12,896 bases of DNA from Gemmatimonadota bacterium. Lineage in GTDB: Bacteria > Gemmatimonadota > Gemmatimonadetes > Gemmatimonadales > Gemmatimonadaceae. Location of the stretch: positions 1-12,896 of the forward strand of contig JAQBQC010000554.1 in the NCBI GenBank assembly GCA_028287205.1, read 5' to 3'. The notes under the pieces were generated by a model. That model ran no database searches. It had not been told where the DNA came from and worked only from the letters and a program-made list of their open reading frames with translations. The position numbers and the translations under genes were made by a program. Below are positions 1-9,194 of the stretch, piece by piece (the first letter of the stretch is position 1; every line of letters begins with the position of its first letter).

Positions 1-395
1 GTCCACGGCTGGCTCGAACGTCCGTGGCCGCGCCGGTCGTGCGCGATGCAGCGGTATCCATGTGACGCGAGAAAGAACATCTGGTCTTCGAACGCATCGG
101 CGGAGAGCGGCCAGCCGTGGCTGAAGACCACTGGTTGCCCGGCGCCCCAATCCTTGTAATAAATCTGCGTACCGTCCTTGGTCGTGATCGTGTCCATCGT
201 ACTTTCTCCTTTGCTCTGGTTGGAAGGGATCGAAGCGTTCGCCTGTCCGTGAGCTTCAGCGATCGCCGCTCCCGGAATCAGTGCGGCGGCGGCGATGCCG
301 GCGCTGCCAATCAGGAACCGGCGGCGAGATGGAAAGGACTGCAGTCGCCCCGCGATGGCTGGATCCTCGGGTGAAATAGGCTCGATGGTCGACAT
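1..395 (-). CDS. Tat-exported alpha/beta hydrolase (non-heme chloroperoxidase/arylesterase type), N-terminal part
   Basis: Reading the minus strand from the ATG at 395-393 gives an open frame that runs off the window start, so the C-terminal half, including the expected catalytic serine elbow, is not visible. Residues 23-30 read SRRRFLIG, followed by an Ala-rich hydrophobic stretch ending PGAAIA near residue 46; this is a twin-arginine (Tat) signal. A polar linker follows. From Met67 the sequence is typical of alpha/beta hydrolases of the haloperoxidase/arylesterase group: it has the FSHGWP oxyanion-hole segment and the DRRGHGRS segment near its visible end. The outer start has GGGAG 7 nt upstream. 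Met67 (195-197) also has its own AAAGGAG 8 nt upstream. Family assignment is by recognition of motifs; the substrate is unknown. The gene looks monocistronic in what can be seen. Confidence 0.85.
   Translation of the reverse strand, partial: MSTIEPISPEDPAIAGRLQSFPSRRRFLIGSAGIAAAALIPGAAIAEAHGQANASIPSNQSKGESTMDTITTKDGTQIYYKDWGAGQPVVFSHGWPLSADAFEDQMFFLASHGYRCIAHDRRGHGRSSQPW
206..212 (-). promoter_or_regulatory. Internal ribosome binding site inside the hydrolase gene
   Basis: On the minus strand this reads AAAGGAG and lies 8 nt upstream of the in-frame ATG at 197-195. Translation from that ATG would begin directly at the hydrolase fold (MDTITTKDG...) and omit the Tat signal and linker. It is at least as good a Shine-Dalgarno as the one for the outer start (GGGAG at 403-407). 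Confidence 0.5.
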
Positions 396-460
396 CTGTG
401 TTCTCCCATAAAAGTCGGCGGCCGCCGTTTTGATTTGCGATGAGCGGCACTGGGTGATTT

Positions 461-480
461 CCTCGATCTCTGAGACGAGG
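461..480. repeat. Small imperfect hairpin upstream of the hydrolase gene
   Basis: CCTCG/CGAGG plus TCT/AGA pair around a CTG loop, with a single bulged A at 466, giving 8 base pairs. It has no T-run on either side, so it is a weak terminator candidate at best. The stretch 396-580 contains nothing else that I recognise apart from the hydrolase Shine-Dalgarno. Confidence 0.25.
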
Positions 481-579
481 TCAACGCATTTCGATCAGCC
501 AGTCCACCACACACTTCATCTCCTCCCCCGGTTGGACTGAATCACGCGCGCAAGTTGACGCGCGCGGGAGGAGACGTCT

Positions 580-803
580 TGAACGATCGTGTTCAGGGAC
601 CTCCGGATGCCGTTATGCCCGGGCCTCCGTATCGAAGGCAATCATCAAGGAGCTCCCCGATGCGAAAATCGTCGCCCTCACGACGAGGGCGACGACGACG
701 TTCACGGCGCGCGCTCCGCCGGCGCCGGTGGCTATCTGCTGAAGGAGATGTTGCCCAGCGAGCCACGGGGTGATCTCGGTCTCGACTCCGGAGCTGCTGC
801 GCC
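580..803 (+). pseudogene. Remnant of a NarL/LuxR-type response regulator receiver domain
   Basis: Three plus-strand pieces in shifting frames line up with the second half of a receiver domain. VFRDLRMPLCPGL (from 589, frame 1) matches the phospho-Asp segment usually written DLRMPxMDG. KAIIKELPDAKIVALTT (from about 635, frame 2) matches the beta-4 strand with its conserved Thr. EGDDDVHGARSAGAGGYLLKEMLPSE (685-762, frame 1 again) matches the alpha-4/beta-5 part with GGYLLKEM. A last trace, STPELL near 782-800, resembles the linker that follows receivers of this family. The first half of the domain and the whole DNA-binding domain are absent, and two frame changes break what is left. It ends a few bases from the stop of the convergent sensor kinase gene. 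The match is from recognition of family motifs, not from an alignment search. Confidence 0.75.
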
Positions 804-808
804 CACAC

Positions 809-3790
809 TCATGCTCCGTGCGCGTCGGCGATCGGCAGCGAGAGCGACACGACCGTGCCCTGGTCGGGCGTACCGACGATCTCGAGCACGCCACCGACGC
901 GCGTGGCGCGCTCGTACATGCCAACGATTCCCCAATGCCCAGCGTCGCGGGCGACCTCGGAGTCGGACGGCGAGAGGCCGCACCCGTCGTCGCACACGCG
1001 CAGCCGTAGGTCTCGTTGCGAGTACGCGAGCACGATCTCCACGTGATGTGCATTCGCGTGCTTGGCCGCGTTGACGATGGCTTCGCGGCCGATCCGAAGC
1101 GCGGTGAGCTCGATCGACCGAGCGAGCCGGCGCGGCTCCCCGTGGACGGAGAGTCTGAATTCGATCATGGTTCCGGCGATCGCGTCCCCCGCCGCCTCAC
1201 TCAACGCGTCGGAAAGATCCAGCACATCGAGCTCCTGCGTGCGCATGTCCCACACCGCGTCTCGCGCCTCGCGGAGCGTCGAAGCTGTCCGGGAGAGCAC
1301 GAGCGAGAGCGACGTCGCGGCCTTGACCGGCTGGAGTGGCAGCATGCCCTGCACGGCATGCAGATGCAGCGTGATGCCGGTGAAGTCCTGGAGCAGGGTG
1401 TCATGCAGCTCCCGCGCGATGCGTGTACGCTCGACGAGCGTGGCGTCAAATCGTGCGCGCAGGGCGCCCGCTACGCTCCGCACGCGCAGGCGATAAAGCA
1501 TCCATGTCGCCAGAGCAGTAGCGAGCACGCACAGGGCGAGGAACCATCGCGTCTGGAAGAACGTGGGTGGGATCACGATGTTCATGGTGGCGCCGGCATC
1601 GTTCCATAGGCCGTCTTCGTTCGAGGCGATGACGCGAAAGCGGTACGCTCCGGGACGGAGGTTGGTGTAATACGCCTCGCGGCGGGTGCCCACGTCCGTC
1701 CAGCCGATGTCGCTACCGGCGAGCTGGTAGCGAAAGCGCACGTGCTCGGGCACTGAAAGGCTGAGCGCCGTGTAGCGGATCTGCAGCGCCCTCGTTCCTG
1801 TCGGCAGCGTCTGCGTGTCGCGTGGCGCATAGCTGGTGGCGCCGACGGCGAGCGACCGGATCTGCACCGGTGGCGGGAGCCGGTTGCGGAGAATGTTGCG
1901 CGGGTCGAGCCACATCACGGCGGCGCCGGTGACGAACCAGAGACGGCCGTCGCTCCCCTCGATGGCCGTGGGCAGCGGACGAATCTGCGCCGCCGCTCCA
2001 TCGAGCCCGTCGTGAAAGTCGAACCGCTCGAAGCGCACGCGGTGCGTCGTGTCGCGCAGCGCGCGACGAACCTCCTCCGGATCAATGTGTGACACGCCGC
2101 CGGCGCCATTCAGCCACAGCTCGCCGCTCGCTGTCTCGACGATGCCCGAGGTGCCGCGAAAGGTGTCGCCGTCGGTGCCCGTGAGCGGCACGACGCGGTC
2201 ATGCGCAAGCTGCGCGAGCCCGCGCTCGCCGCCGATCCACACATGCTCGCCGCGAACGTGAATCGCGAGCACGTTGCCGACGCGAAGGCCGTCCGCTGCG
2301 GTGAAGGTGCGCGGCGTGTCGCCCTCGACGCGAACGATGCGATTGTCCGTGTAACCCAGCCACGTCCGTCCTGCGCTATCCGACAGAATGGACACCGCCG
2401 GATCGCGCTGGTAGTCGACCTTCGCCCACGCGCCACCGGTGCGCCGGTAGACGCCTTGCCGGACCACGGAGATCCACAGGCGGTCCGCGCCGTCCACCGC
2501 GATCGCCTGGAATCCGTGACGGACGTCGACAGGCAGCGCAACGCGCACGAACGCCGAGCCCTGCAGGCGCCACAGTCCGCTCGACCCGCCCAGCCACACC
2601 ACGCCGTGCCGGTCGCGGTACGCGCACTGGATGCTGTCACCCACCGACGCGAACGTGCGCATGCTGCCGCCGCCGTCGACGTGGACGGGCGGGTTCGACC
2701 AGCTCGCTACCCAGACGCTGCCATCGTCGCCTGCGGCGATGGCTGGCGAATAGAACGGCGACGGAAGCGCCACGGATAGGAGTTTGGTGGCACGAAACCG
2801 ATCGAGCCCGCCATCGGTGCCGACCCACACGTTGTGTTCGCGGTCCTCGAGCAGCGCGTTCACGGTGCCGCCGCTAAGCCCCTGGGTGCGCGACAACCCT
2901 TGCGGTGCCGCGGCGCCGGGGCGCTCACGGAGCGGCACGCGGCCGAGCCCGTCATCGGTCGCGATCCAGGCGTTCGCGCTACCGTCGATGATCATGGCAT
3001 TCATCGTGTTTCCTCCGACGATCGGGCCAGCGGGCGACGGGCGGCCGGAGGCGTCGGCGAGGCGCGTCAGCCCACCTCGGATGGCCATGCCCCAGACGCC
3101 ACCGTCCGGTGCCTCGCGCAAGTCTGCCCCATCCGCCCAAAGCACGGCCTTGCGCCACAATTCAAACCGCCGTGCACCGCGCGAGAGCGCAAACACGCCA
3201 GAGTCTGTGCCGACCCACAGGGTGCCGCGCCGATCCACGAGCATGGGCGCGGCATAGGTGCCCGGCAGCCCACTCTCGCCGCCGACGCGTGTCCAACGAT
3301 TCCCGTCGAGGCGCGCGAGCCCGCGGTTGGTGCCGGCCCAGACGACTCCCGCGGAATCGCGAGCGAGCTGCCACAGCGTACCCGTCGGCAGTCCCTCGTG
3401 CTCACCGTAGCTCGCGAGGCGATTCGCCGCGAGCCGACTCGCCCCGCCGAACCGGTAGCCGATCCACAGCGTGCCGTCCGGCAGCGCTAGCAGAGTGGAG
3501 ATGTTCGTCGAGGGGAGCGGCTGTCCCGACGGACCGGCGTACGGCTCGAAGCGCACGCCGTCGAAGCGGTAGAGCCCAGTGGAGGTGCCGAGCCACAGGA
3601 ACCCGTCCGTCGTCTGGGCGAGCGCGGCCACGTAGGCTGGCGCGCCGTCGCGGATCGTCCACGCGTGGTGCTCAAACTGCGCGAGGGTGCGCGGCGCGTC
3701 CTGAGCGTACGCCGCGGTGCACAGCAAGGCACTCGCGACCCCCGTCCGGAGCAGGCGGGTCCCGAGATGAAACTCAACTTCGTTGAACAT
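809..3790 (-). CDS. Two-component sensor histidine kinase with two-propeller (Reg_prop) periplasmic sensor, Y_Y_Y domain and HisKA_3 core
   Basis: This is a 993-residue membrane sensor kinase. Residues 1-30 form a signal peptide or N-terminal anchor ending TAAYAQ. About 35-625 hold 14 repeats of the DGxLWxGTxxGLxR type, enough for two seven-bladed propellers, followed by a Y_Y_Y domain at about 680-735 (FRYQLAGSDIGW). One transmembrane segment lies at about 745-765 (WFLALCVLATALATWMLY). The HisKA_3 motif RELHDTLLQ places the phosphorylated His near residue 796. The HATPase has its N-box (REAIVNAAKHANA) near 898 and its G-box (GHWGIVGM) near 952. Kinases of this class normally pass phosphate to NarL-type regulators. 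None is intact nearby: a broken receiver faces its 3' end and a broken DNA-binding domain lies upstream. An in-frame start at 3940 exists but adds 50 residues with no domain character before the signal peptide, so Met at 3790 is preferred. The ligand is unknown. Confidence 0.93.
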   Translation of the reverse strand: MFNEVEFHLGTRLLRTGVASALLCTAAYAQDAPRTLAQFEHHAWTIRDGAPAYVAALAQTTDGFLWLGTSTGLYRFDGVRFEPYAGPSGQPLPSTNISTLLALPDGTLWIGYRFGGASRLAANRLASYGEHEGLPTGTLWQLARDSAGVVWAGTNRGLARLDGNRWTRVGGESGLPGTYAAPMLVDRRGTLWVGTDSGVFALSRGARRFELWRKAVLWADGADLREAPDGGVWGMAIRGGLTRLADASGRPSPAGPIVGGNTMNAMIIDGSANAWIATDDGLGRVPLRERPGAAAPQGLSRTQGLSGGTVNALLEDREHNVWVGTDGGLDRFRATKLLSVALPSPFYSPAIAAGDDGSVWVASWSNPPVHVDGGGSMRTFASVGDSIQCAYRDRHGVVWLGGSSGLWRLQGSAFVRVALPVDVRHGFQAIAVDGADRLWISVVRQGVYRRTGGAWAKVDYQRDPAVSILSDSAGRTWLGYTDNRIVRVEGDTPRTFTAADGLRVGNVLAIHVRGEHVWIGGERGLAQLAHDRVVPLTGTDGDTFRGTSGIVETASGELWLNGAGGVSHIDPEEVRRALRDTTHRVRFERFDFHDGLDGAAAQIRPLPTAIEGSDGRLWFVTGAAVMWLDPRNILRNRLPPPVQIRSLAVGATSYAPRDTQTLPTGTRALQIRYTALSLSVPEHVRFRYQLAGSDIGWTDVGTRREAYYTNLRPGAYRFRVIASNEDGLWNDAGATMNIVIPPTFFQTRWFLALCVLATALATWMLYRLRVRSVAGALRARFDATLVERTRIARELHDTLLQDFTGITLHLHAVQGMLPLQPVKAATSLSLVLSRTASTLREARDAVWDMRTQELDVLDLSDALSEAAGDAIAGTMIEFRLSVHGEPRRLARSIELTALRIGREAIVNAAKHANAHHVEIVLAYSQRDLRLRVCDDGCGLSPSDSEVARDAGHWGIVGMYERATRVGGVLEIVGTPDQGTVVSLSLPIADAHGA

Positions 3791-3820
3791 GTGCCTGGTA
3801 GGTGCGGTGTGCCCTGCTCC

Positions 3821-3847
3821 ACTATAGGCTCTTCGCGCAACGCTCAA
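3821..3847 (-). promoter_or_regulatory. Candidate sigma-70 promoter of the sensor kinase gene
   Basis: On the minus strand TTGAGC (3847-3842) and TATAGT (3826-3821) are separated by 15 nt, slightly short for sigma-70. The start point would fall near 3814 and give a leader of about 25 nt before the ATG at 3790. This supports 3790 rather than 3940 as the start. The rest of the 3791-4037 gap shows no gene. Confidence 0.4.
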
Positions 3848-4037
3848 TGCGCCACGCGACGCGTCAGCCGCACCGATCCGATCCTCTCGTCTCCACTGAC
3901 GTCGCGATTCAATATTGTCGCGCGAGTATTCGAAGGGCAATACCGGTCAACCTCTCGGGAATCCACGCCGAACGCATGCGCGCGCCGCGAGATGAGGGTT
4001 GAATGTTCAGCGCGCGCGACACCAGGAGCAAAGCGTG

Positions 4038-4190
4038 CTAGCGTCGCGAATTGGTAACGGGAATCCTCAGCGTTCCAGCCATTCGCACCAACTCCGCGAG
4101 CGACTGCGCTTCCATCTTGTGCATGATTCGTCCACGATGGATCTGCAGCGTGACCTCGCTGATCCCCAGCTCGGCCGCGGCCTGCTTGTC
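4038..4190 (-). pseudogene. C-terminal HTH fragment of a LuxR/FixJ-type response regulator
   Basis: The segment reads DKQAAAELGISEVTLQIHRG, then RIMHKMEAQSLAELVRMAGTL, and stops at 4038-4040. This is the last three helices of a LuxR-type HTH as found in FixJ-like regulators, whose usual form is NKQIAAELGISEVTVKIHRGRVMRKM. Upstream in the same frame the sequence changes abruptly to a low-complexity ERDRDRDRE stretch. The first HTH helix (normally LTPREREV...) and the entire receiver are missing. It lies 250 nt upstream of the sensor kinase start, on the same strand, so it could be the remains of a partner regulator or of an unrelated one. An in-frame ATG at 4250 would make a 70-residue protein, but its first 20 residues have no family character. 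Confidence 0.75.
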
Positions 4191-4215
4191 CTCGCGATCG
4201 CGGTCTCGATCGCGC

Positions 4216-4467
4216 TCAACAGGTCCGACTGGGCTTCGGACGGACGCCAAATGCCGCGGCAGCTTCGAACAAGCCGATACGCGAGATTCGCGCGTACCTC
4301 ATGTCTTCGCTCATGCTGCTGTCGCTCACTGTAGCGAAATACAGCGAATCGAGGTGCTCGGCGAAGTGCGGCGCTGTTGGGCTAGTACTGTCTCCGCATC
4401 CTGTGCCGAGTGATGCAACAACGATCGACAGTGTCAGAATCAGAGCAGTGCGCGCGTGATTTTTCAT
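4216..4467 (-). CDS. Small lipoprotein, probably truncated
   Basis: This is an 83-residue product. The ATG at 4467 opens a lipoprotein signal (residues 1-24, lipobox LGTGC with Cys24), followed by a DSTSPTAP linker and a short segment HFAEHLDSLYFATVSDSS that ends ...AAAAFGVRPKPSRTC. I recall Gemmatimonadota lipoproteins that begin this way (a Cys, a Ser/Thr/Pro linker, HxDSLY, then an AFGxxP motif) and continue well past that motif, so this copy is likely cut short. The stop is 26 nt before the recognisable part of the LuxR-type fragment, consistent with a deletion that joined two unrelated genes. No own promoter is evident: the ATG is only 13 nt beyond the hairpin that ends the tRNA-Ser transcript, and the Shine-Dalgarno is weak. 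It may not be expressed. Function unknown. Confidence 0.5.
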   Translation of the reverse strand: MKNHARTALILTLSIVVASLGTGCGDSTSPTAPHFAEHLDSLYFATVSDSSMSEDMRYARISRIGLFEAAAAFGVRPKPSRTC

Positions 4468-4480
4468 TCCCGAATATGCA

Positions 4481-4514
4481 AGCGCTCCGCCGATTGACAG
4501 TTCGGCGGAGCGCT
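4481..4514 (-). terminator. Hairpin terminator after the tRNA-Ser pair
   Basis: This is a perfect 13-bp stem, AGCGCTCCGCCGA (4481-4493) with TCGGCGGAGCGCT (4502-4514), and an 8-nt loop. It starts 8 nt beyond the 3' end of tRNA-Ser(GGA) on the minus strand and is followed by TGCATATTC, a weak T-tract. The position suits transcription termination or 3' processing of the clpB-tadA-tRNA transcript. Confidence 0.7.
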
Positions 4515-4522
4515 CATGACAA

Positions 4523-4610
4523 CGGACGAGGTGGGATTCGAACCCACGGTACGCTATGAACGTACACACACTTTCCAGGCGTGCGCCTTAAACCACTCGG
4601 CCACTCGTCC
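4523..4610 (-). tRNA. tRNA-Ser (anticodon GGA)
   Basis: On the minus strand the 5' acceptor arm GGACGAG (4610-4604) pairs with CTCGTCC (4530-4524), and the discriminator is G at 4523. The anticodon loop is CTGGAAA, giving GGA, which reads UCC and UCU. A long variable arm (GTACG/CGTAC) and the T arm GTGGG-TTCGAAT-CCCAC confirm a class II serine tRNA. CCA is not encoded. Confidence 0.97.
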
Positions 4611-4643
4611 CTTCCCGACGTACTTCGTACTCCCACACACACT

Positions 4644-4695
4644 TCGGCGCTCGGTCCTCGCGGGTCATTCAGACCCCACGGGAGCCAAGCGCCGA
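4644..4695 (-). terminator. Structured spacer between the two tRNA-Ser genes
   Basis: An outer TCGGCGC (4644-4650) / GCGCCGA (4689-4695) pairing encloses an inner GGGTC-attca-GACCC hairpin (4662-4676). There is no T-run, so it may be a processing structure or a partial terminator rather than a full stop. Confidence 0.4.
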
Positions 4696-4702
4696 GTCGT
4701 TA

Positions 4703-4789
4703 CGGACAGGGTGAGATTCGAACTCACGAAACCGTTGCCGGTTCTCCGGTTTTCGAGACCGGTGCCTTCAGCCACTCGGCCACCTGTCC
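4703..4789 (-). tRNA. tRNA-Ser (anticodon CGA)
   Basis: The minus-strand acceptor GGACAGG (4789-4783) pairs with CCTGTCC (4710-4704), and the discriminator is G at 4703. The anticodon stem CCGGT/ACCGG holds the loop CTCGAAA, giving anticodon CGA, which reads UCG. It has a long variable arm and the T arm GTGAG-TTCGAAT-CTCAC. CCA is not encoded. It begins 15 nt after the tadA stop, so it is probably cut out of a tadA read-through transcript. Confidence 0.97.
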
Positions 4790-4804
4790 AGGCAGCCATA
4801 AAAG

Positions 4805-5298
4805 CTATTCGTGCACGAGAGGCGAGTCAACGGAAGTTGCCCGCCGCGCCGCGAACATCTCGCGCAGCAGTGCGCCGCACTCCTCGCTGCACACGCCGCC
4901 GCGCACCTGCGGTCGATGATTGAGCACGGGATGGCGCAGCAAATCCTCCACCGATCCCGCCATCCCCGCCTTGTCGTCCCACGCGCCGAACACCACGCCC
5001 TGCACGCGCGCGAGCACGCTCGCACCCGCACACATCGCGCACGGCTCGAGCGTCACGTAGAGCACGCAGTCGGTGAGCCGCCACGTGCCCAGCGCCAACG
5101 CCGCCGCGCGCAGCGCGAGCACCTCCGCGTGCGCGGTCGGATCCTGATCTCGCACCGTTCGGTTGCCCGCACGCGAGATGGCGATGCCGTCGCGCACGAC
5201 CACCGCGCCCACCGGCACCTCACCCGCCTCCGCACTCTCGCGTGCGACGGCGAGCGCCTCGCCTATCCAGCGCTCGTCGTCCGCGAGCCCGTGCCCGC

Positions 5299-5302
<4 letters not shown>
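4805..5302 (-). CDS. tadA: tRNA-specific adenosine deaminase TadA
   Basis: TadA deaminates A34 to inosine in tRNA-Arg(ACG), using zinc. From a CTG at 5302-5300 the product has 165 residues, the usual family length. The N-terminal helix [20 protein letters not shown] leads into EVPVGAVVV. The zinc and catalytic motif HAE (His58, Glu60) is followed by PCAMC (Cys88, Cys91) and the [13 protein letters not shown] loop. The in-frame GTGs at 5224 and 5218 would delete the conserved first helix, and no ATG, GTG or TTG lies between 5224 and the upstream in-frame stop. The CTG has GGGAG 7 nt upstream and overlaps the clpB stop as CTGA, so translational coupling to clpB is likely. The tRNA-Ser pair follows at 15 nt. 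The product is certain; the CTG start is an inference. Confidence 0.93.
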
Positions 5303-7971
<2,669 letters not shown>

Positions 7972-8151
7972 CGTTCGACCTATCTGCTAAGGTACGTTAT
8001 CAGAGCCAACTTAAGTCATTGTGCTAGATGTATGTTGCAAATGTGGTGCTTATCCTGAATGCCGGATCGGCAGCCGTTGTTCCGGGCCGCTGGCGGCATG
8101 CTGTCGCGCTCATCATTCGACTTTCGAAGATACCGCCAACATGACACGACG

Positions 8152-8180
8152 TTGAAATCGGCGCTCCTGCTCTCTAGCCT
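8152..8180 (+). promoter_or_regulatory. Candidate promoter giving a leaderless mRNA for the 8188 lipoprotein gene
   Basis: TTGAAA (8152-8157) and TAGCCT (8175-8180) are 17 nt apart. Transcription would begin 7-8 nt beyond the -10, at or next to the A of the ATG at 8188. This fits the lack of any Shine-Dalgarno (the upstream bases read CTTGCCCGC). The rest of the divergent 7972-8151 gap is comparatively AT-rich and shows no gene. Confidence 0.45.
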
Positions 8181-8187
8181 TGCCCGC

Positions 8188-8562
8188 ATGATACGCACCC
8201 GGTTGGCGATCGGTGTCACACTCATCTGCGCGATCGCGAGTGGATGCCGCAATGGGGGCGCCCCCAGCCTCTGCATGGCGGATACGACCTTCGTCGGTAC
8301 GCTGAGTGAGCTTCGGCGCATCGAGACCGACACGTCGCTCGACGTCACTATGCGCGATTCCACGCGACGCATGGTCCTGCGGCGGCACAAGGTCTCGAGC
8401 GCGCAGCTCGAGCATGCCGCGCGCGTGCTGGCGGAATCGCCGGCACGTGCGAGCGATCTGTGGCGCCAGATCGAAAGCGTGCCCCGCCCCGCCGCGCCCA
8501 GGACACCGACGCCGAACCCCGGCGCGGCGCCGAGCAACAATCATCCGGTGCCGCGACCGTAA
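8188..8562 (+). CDS. Small lipoprotein with a DUF4296-like layout
   Basis: This is a 124-residue product. Residues 1-20 are a lipoprotein signal with lipobox IASGC (Cys20), so it should be anchored in a membrane facing the periplasm. Residues about 28-95 have the pattern of the DUF4296 lipoproteins of Bacteroidota: a first helix (FVGTLSELRRIETD), a middle helix ending RMVLRRHKVSSAQLEHAARVL, then a short-helix pair SPARASDLWRQIESV. The C-terminus is a Pro/Ala-rich tail (PAAPRTPTPNPGAAP). Function unknown, and the DUF4296 resemblance is from memory of the pattern. The longer in-frame start at 8059 was rejected because the lipoprotein signal begins only at 8188. The gene is divergent from clpB and convergent with the secreted protein at 8617. 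Confidence 0.75.
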   Translation: MIRTRLAIGVTLICAIASGCRNGGAPSLCMADTTFVGTLSELRRIETDTSLDVTMRDSTRRMVLRRHKVSSAQLEHAARVLAESPARASDLWRQIESVPRPAAPRTPTPNPGAAPSNNHPVPRP

Positions 8563-8575
8563 GCGCGCAAAGAAA

Positions 8576-8612
8576 CGAATGCGCGAGGACGGCAGGCGTC
8601 ATCGCGCATTCG
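8576..8612. terminator. Bidirectional terminator hairpin between convergent genes
   Basis: CGAATGCGCGA (8576-8586) pairs with TCGCGCATTCG (8602-8612). After one mismatch GACG/CGTC extends the stem around a GCAGG loop, for 15 base pairs in all. On the minus strand it is followed by TTTCTTT, an intrinsic-terminator tail for the gene ending at 8617. It sits 13 nt after the stop of the plus-strand lipoprotein and 4 nt after the stop of the minus-strand gene. Confidence 0.85.
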
Positions 8613-8616
8613 CAAC

Positions 8617-9075
8617 TCACTTGATCACGATCATTTTCTTCGCAACGGCGCGACCTTCGACCTCGATCCGGTAGAGGTAGACTCCGGACGAGATCTCCTG
8701 GGAGCTGTTCAGATAGTTGCCGTCCCAGAACGCCGCGTAGCTCCCACAGTGAAGCTGAAGATTCACGACCGGCTGGCCGGTCGCACCGTCTCCTCCCAGG
8801 AGAACGGGAATGGCCACGAGCTGCGCGAGCACATTGTAGATCCTCAGCGTGACGCGATAGCTGCGACCTGCATCCGTGCAGGCCGGAGGATCCCCAAGGG
8901 TGAACGGTATGGTCGTGGCCGGGTTGAAGGGGTTGGGGTAATTCTGACCTAACTCGTACCCGGGGCTGCGCTCAGGAGGAGGCTTTGCAGCAGCGTTATC
9001 CTGCGCCGCCCCCGTGGTCGGCACGAGCGCGCCAAGGGCGAGCACAGACAGCAGTGCGGCCCAGCGGTGCTTCAT
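8617..9075 (-). CDS. Secreted protein consisting of a FlgD-like/T9SS-type C-terminal sorting domain
   Basis: This is a 152-residue product. Residues 1-25 are a Sec signal peptide (WAALLSVLALGALVPTTGAAQ). After a short Pro-rich linker, residues 40-152 are one Ig-like domain of the kind normally found at the very C-terminus of large secreted FCB-group proteins: GYELGQNYPNPFNPATTIPF, then VTLRIYNVLAQLV, AAFWDGN, SSGVYLYRIEVEG and the ending KKMIVIK. Such domains act as sorting signals for type IX secretion in Bacteroidota or as FlgD-like Ig modules elsewhere. Here there is no cargo in front of it. Cys66 and Cys110 could form a disulfide. The ATG at 9075 has AGAAGG 4 nt upstream; the ATG 7 codons earlier was rejected because the Shine-Dalgarno and signal peptide fit 9075. 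Function unknown. Confidence 0.85.
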   Translation of the reverse strand: MKHRWAALLSVLALGALVPTTGAAQDNAAAKPPPERSPGYELGQNYPNPFNPATTIPFTLGDPPACTDAGRSYRVTLRIYNVLAQLVAIPVLLGGDGATGQPVVNLQLHCGSYAAFWDGNYLNSSQEISSGVYLYRIEVEGRAVAKKMIVIK

Positions 9076-9150
9076 GTGCCTTCTCCATGCGGACAAATGA
9101 CGGCGCTACACGCTCTCCTTCCGAGGGACTCTAATTCACGAACCGACGCG

Positions 9151-9179
9151 AACTTAGACATGCGCCGGAGGAGTGTCAA
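9151..9179 (-). promoter_or_regulatory. Near-consensus sigma-70 promoter of the sorting-domain protein gene
   Basis: The minus strand has TTGACA (9179-9174), a 17-nt spacer and TAAGTT (9156-9151). The start point would be near 9144, leaving a leader of about 69 nt. The perfect -35 in a high-GC background predicts strong, probably constitutive transcription, separate from recO upstream. Confidence 0.75.
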
Positions 9180-9194
9180 GCAATTCGCACGCGT

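Noticed and set aside
481..519. Minus-strand 12-codon frame ([12 protein letters not shown]) directly after GGGGGAGGAG
   Set aside because: The purine run touches the ATG with no spacing, so it is a poor ribosome binding site; no homologous family is recognisable in so short a peptide.
2834..3490. Long plus-strand open frame inside the sensor kinase gene
   Set aside because: It is antisense to a clearly conserved protein and has Arg/Ala/Pro-rich composition typical of high-GC shadow frames, with no domain.
4216..4610. Mobile-element attachment site at tRNA-Ser(GGA)
   Set aside because: The decayed region next to the tRNA 3' end suggested integration, but no repeat of the tRNA 3' end and no integrase is present in the window.
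7997..8027. CIRCE-like element upstream of clpB (CTAGCAC on the minus strand)
   Set aside because: Only the left half resembles TTAGCACTC; the position of the right half does not match GAGTGCTAA. No HAIR or sigma-32 site was found either.
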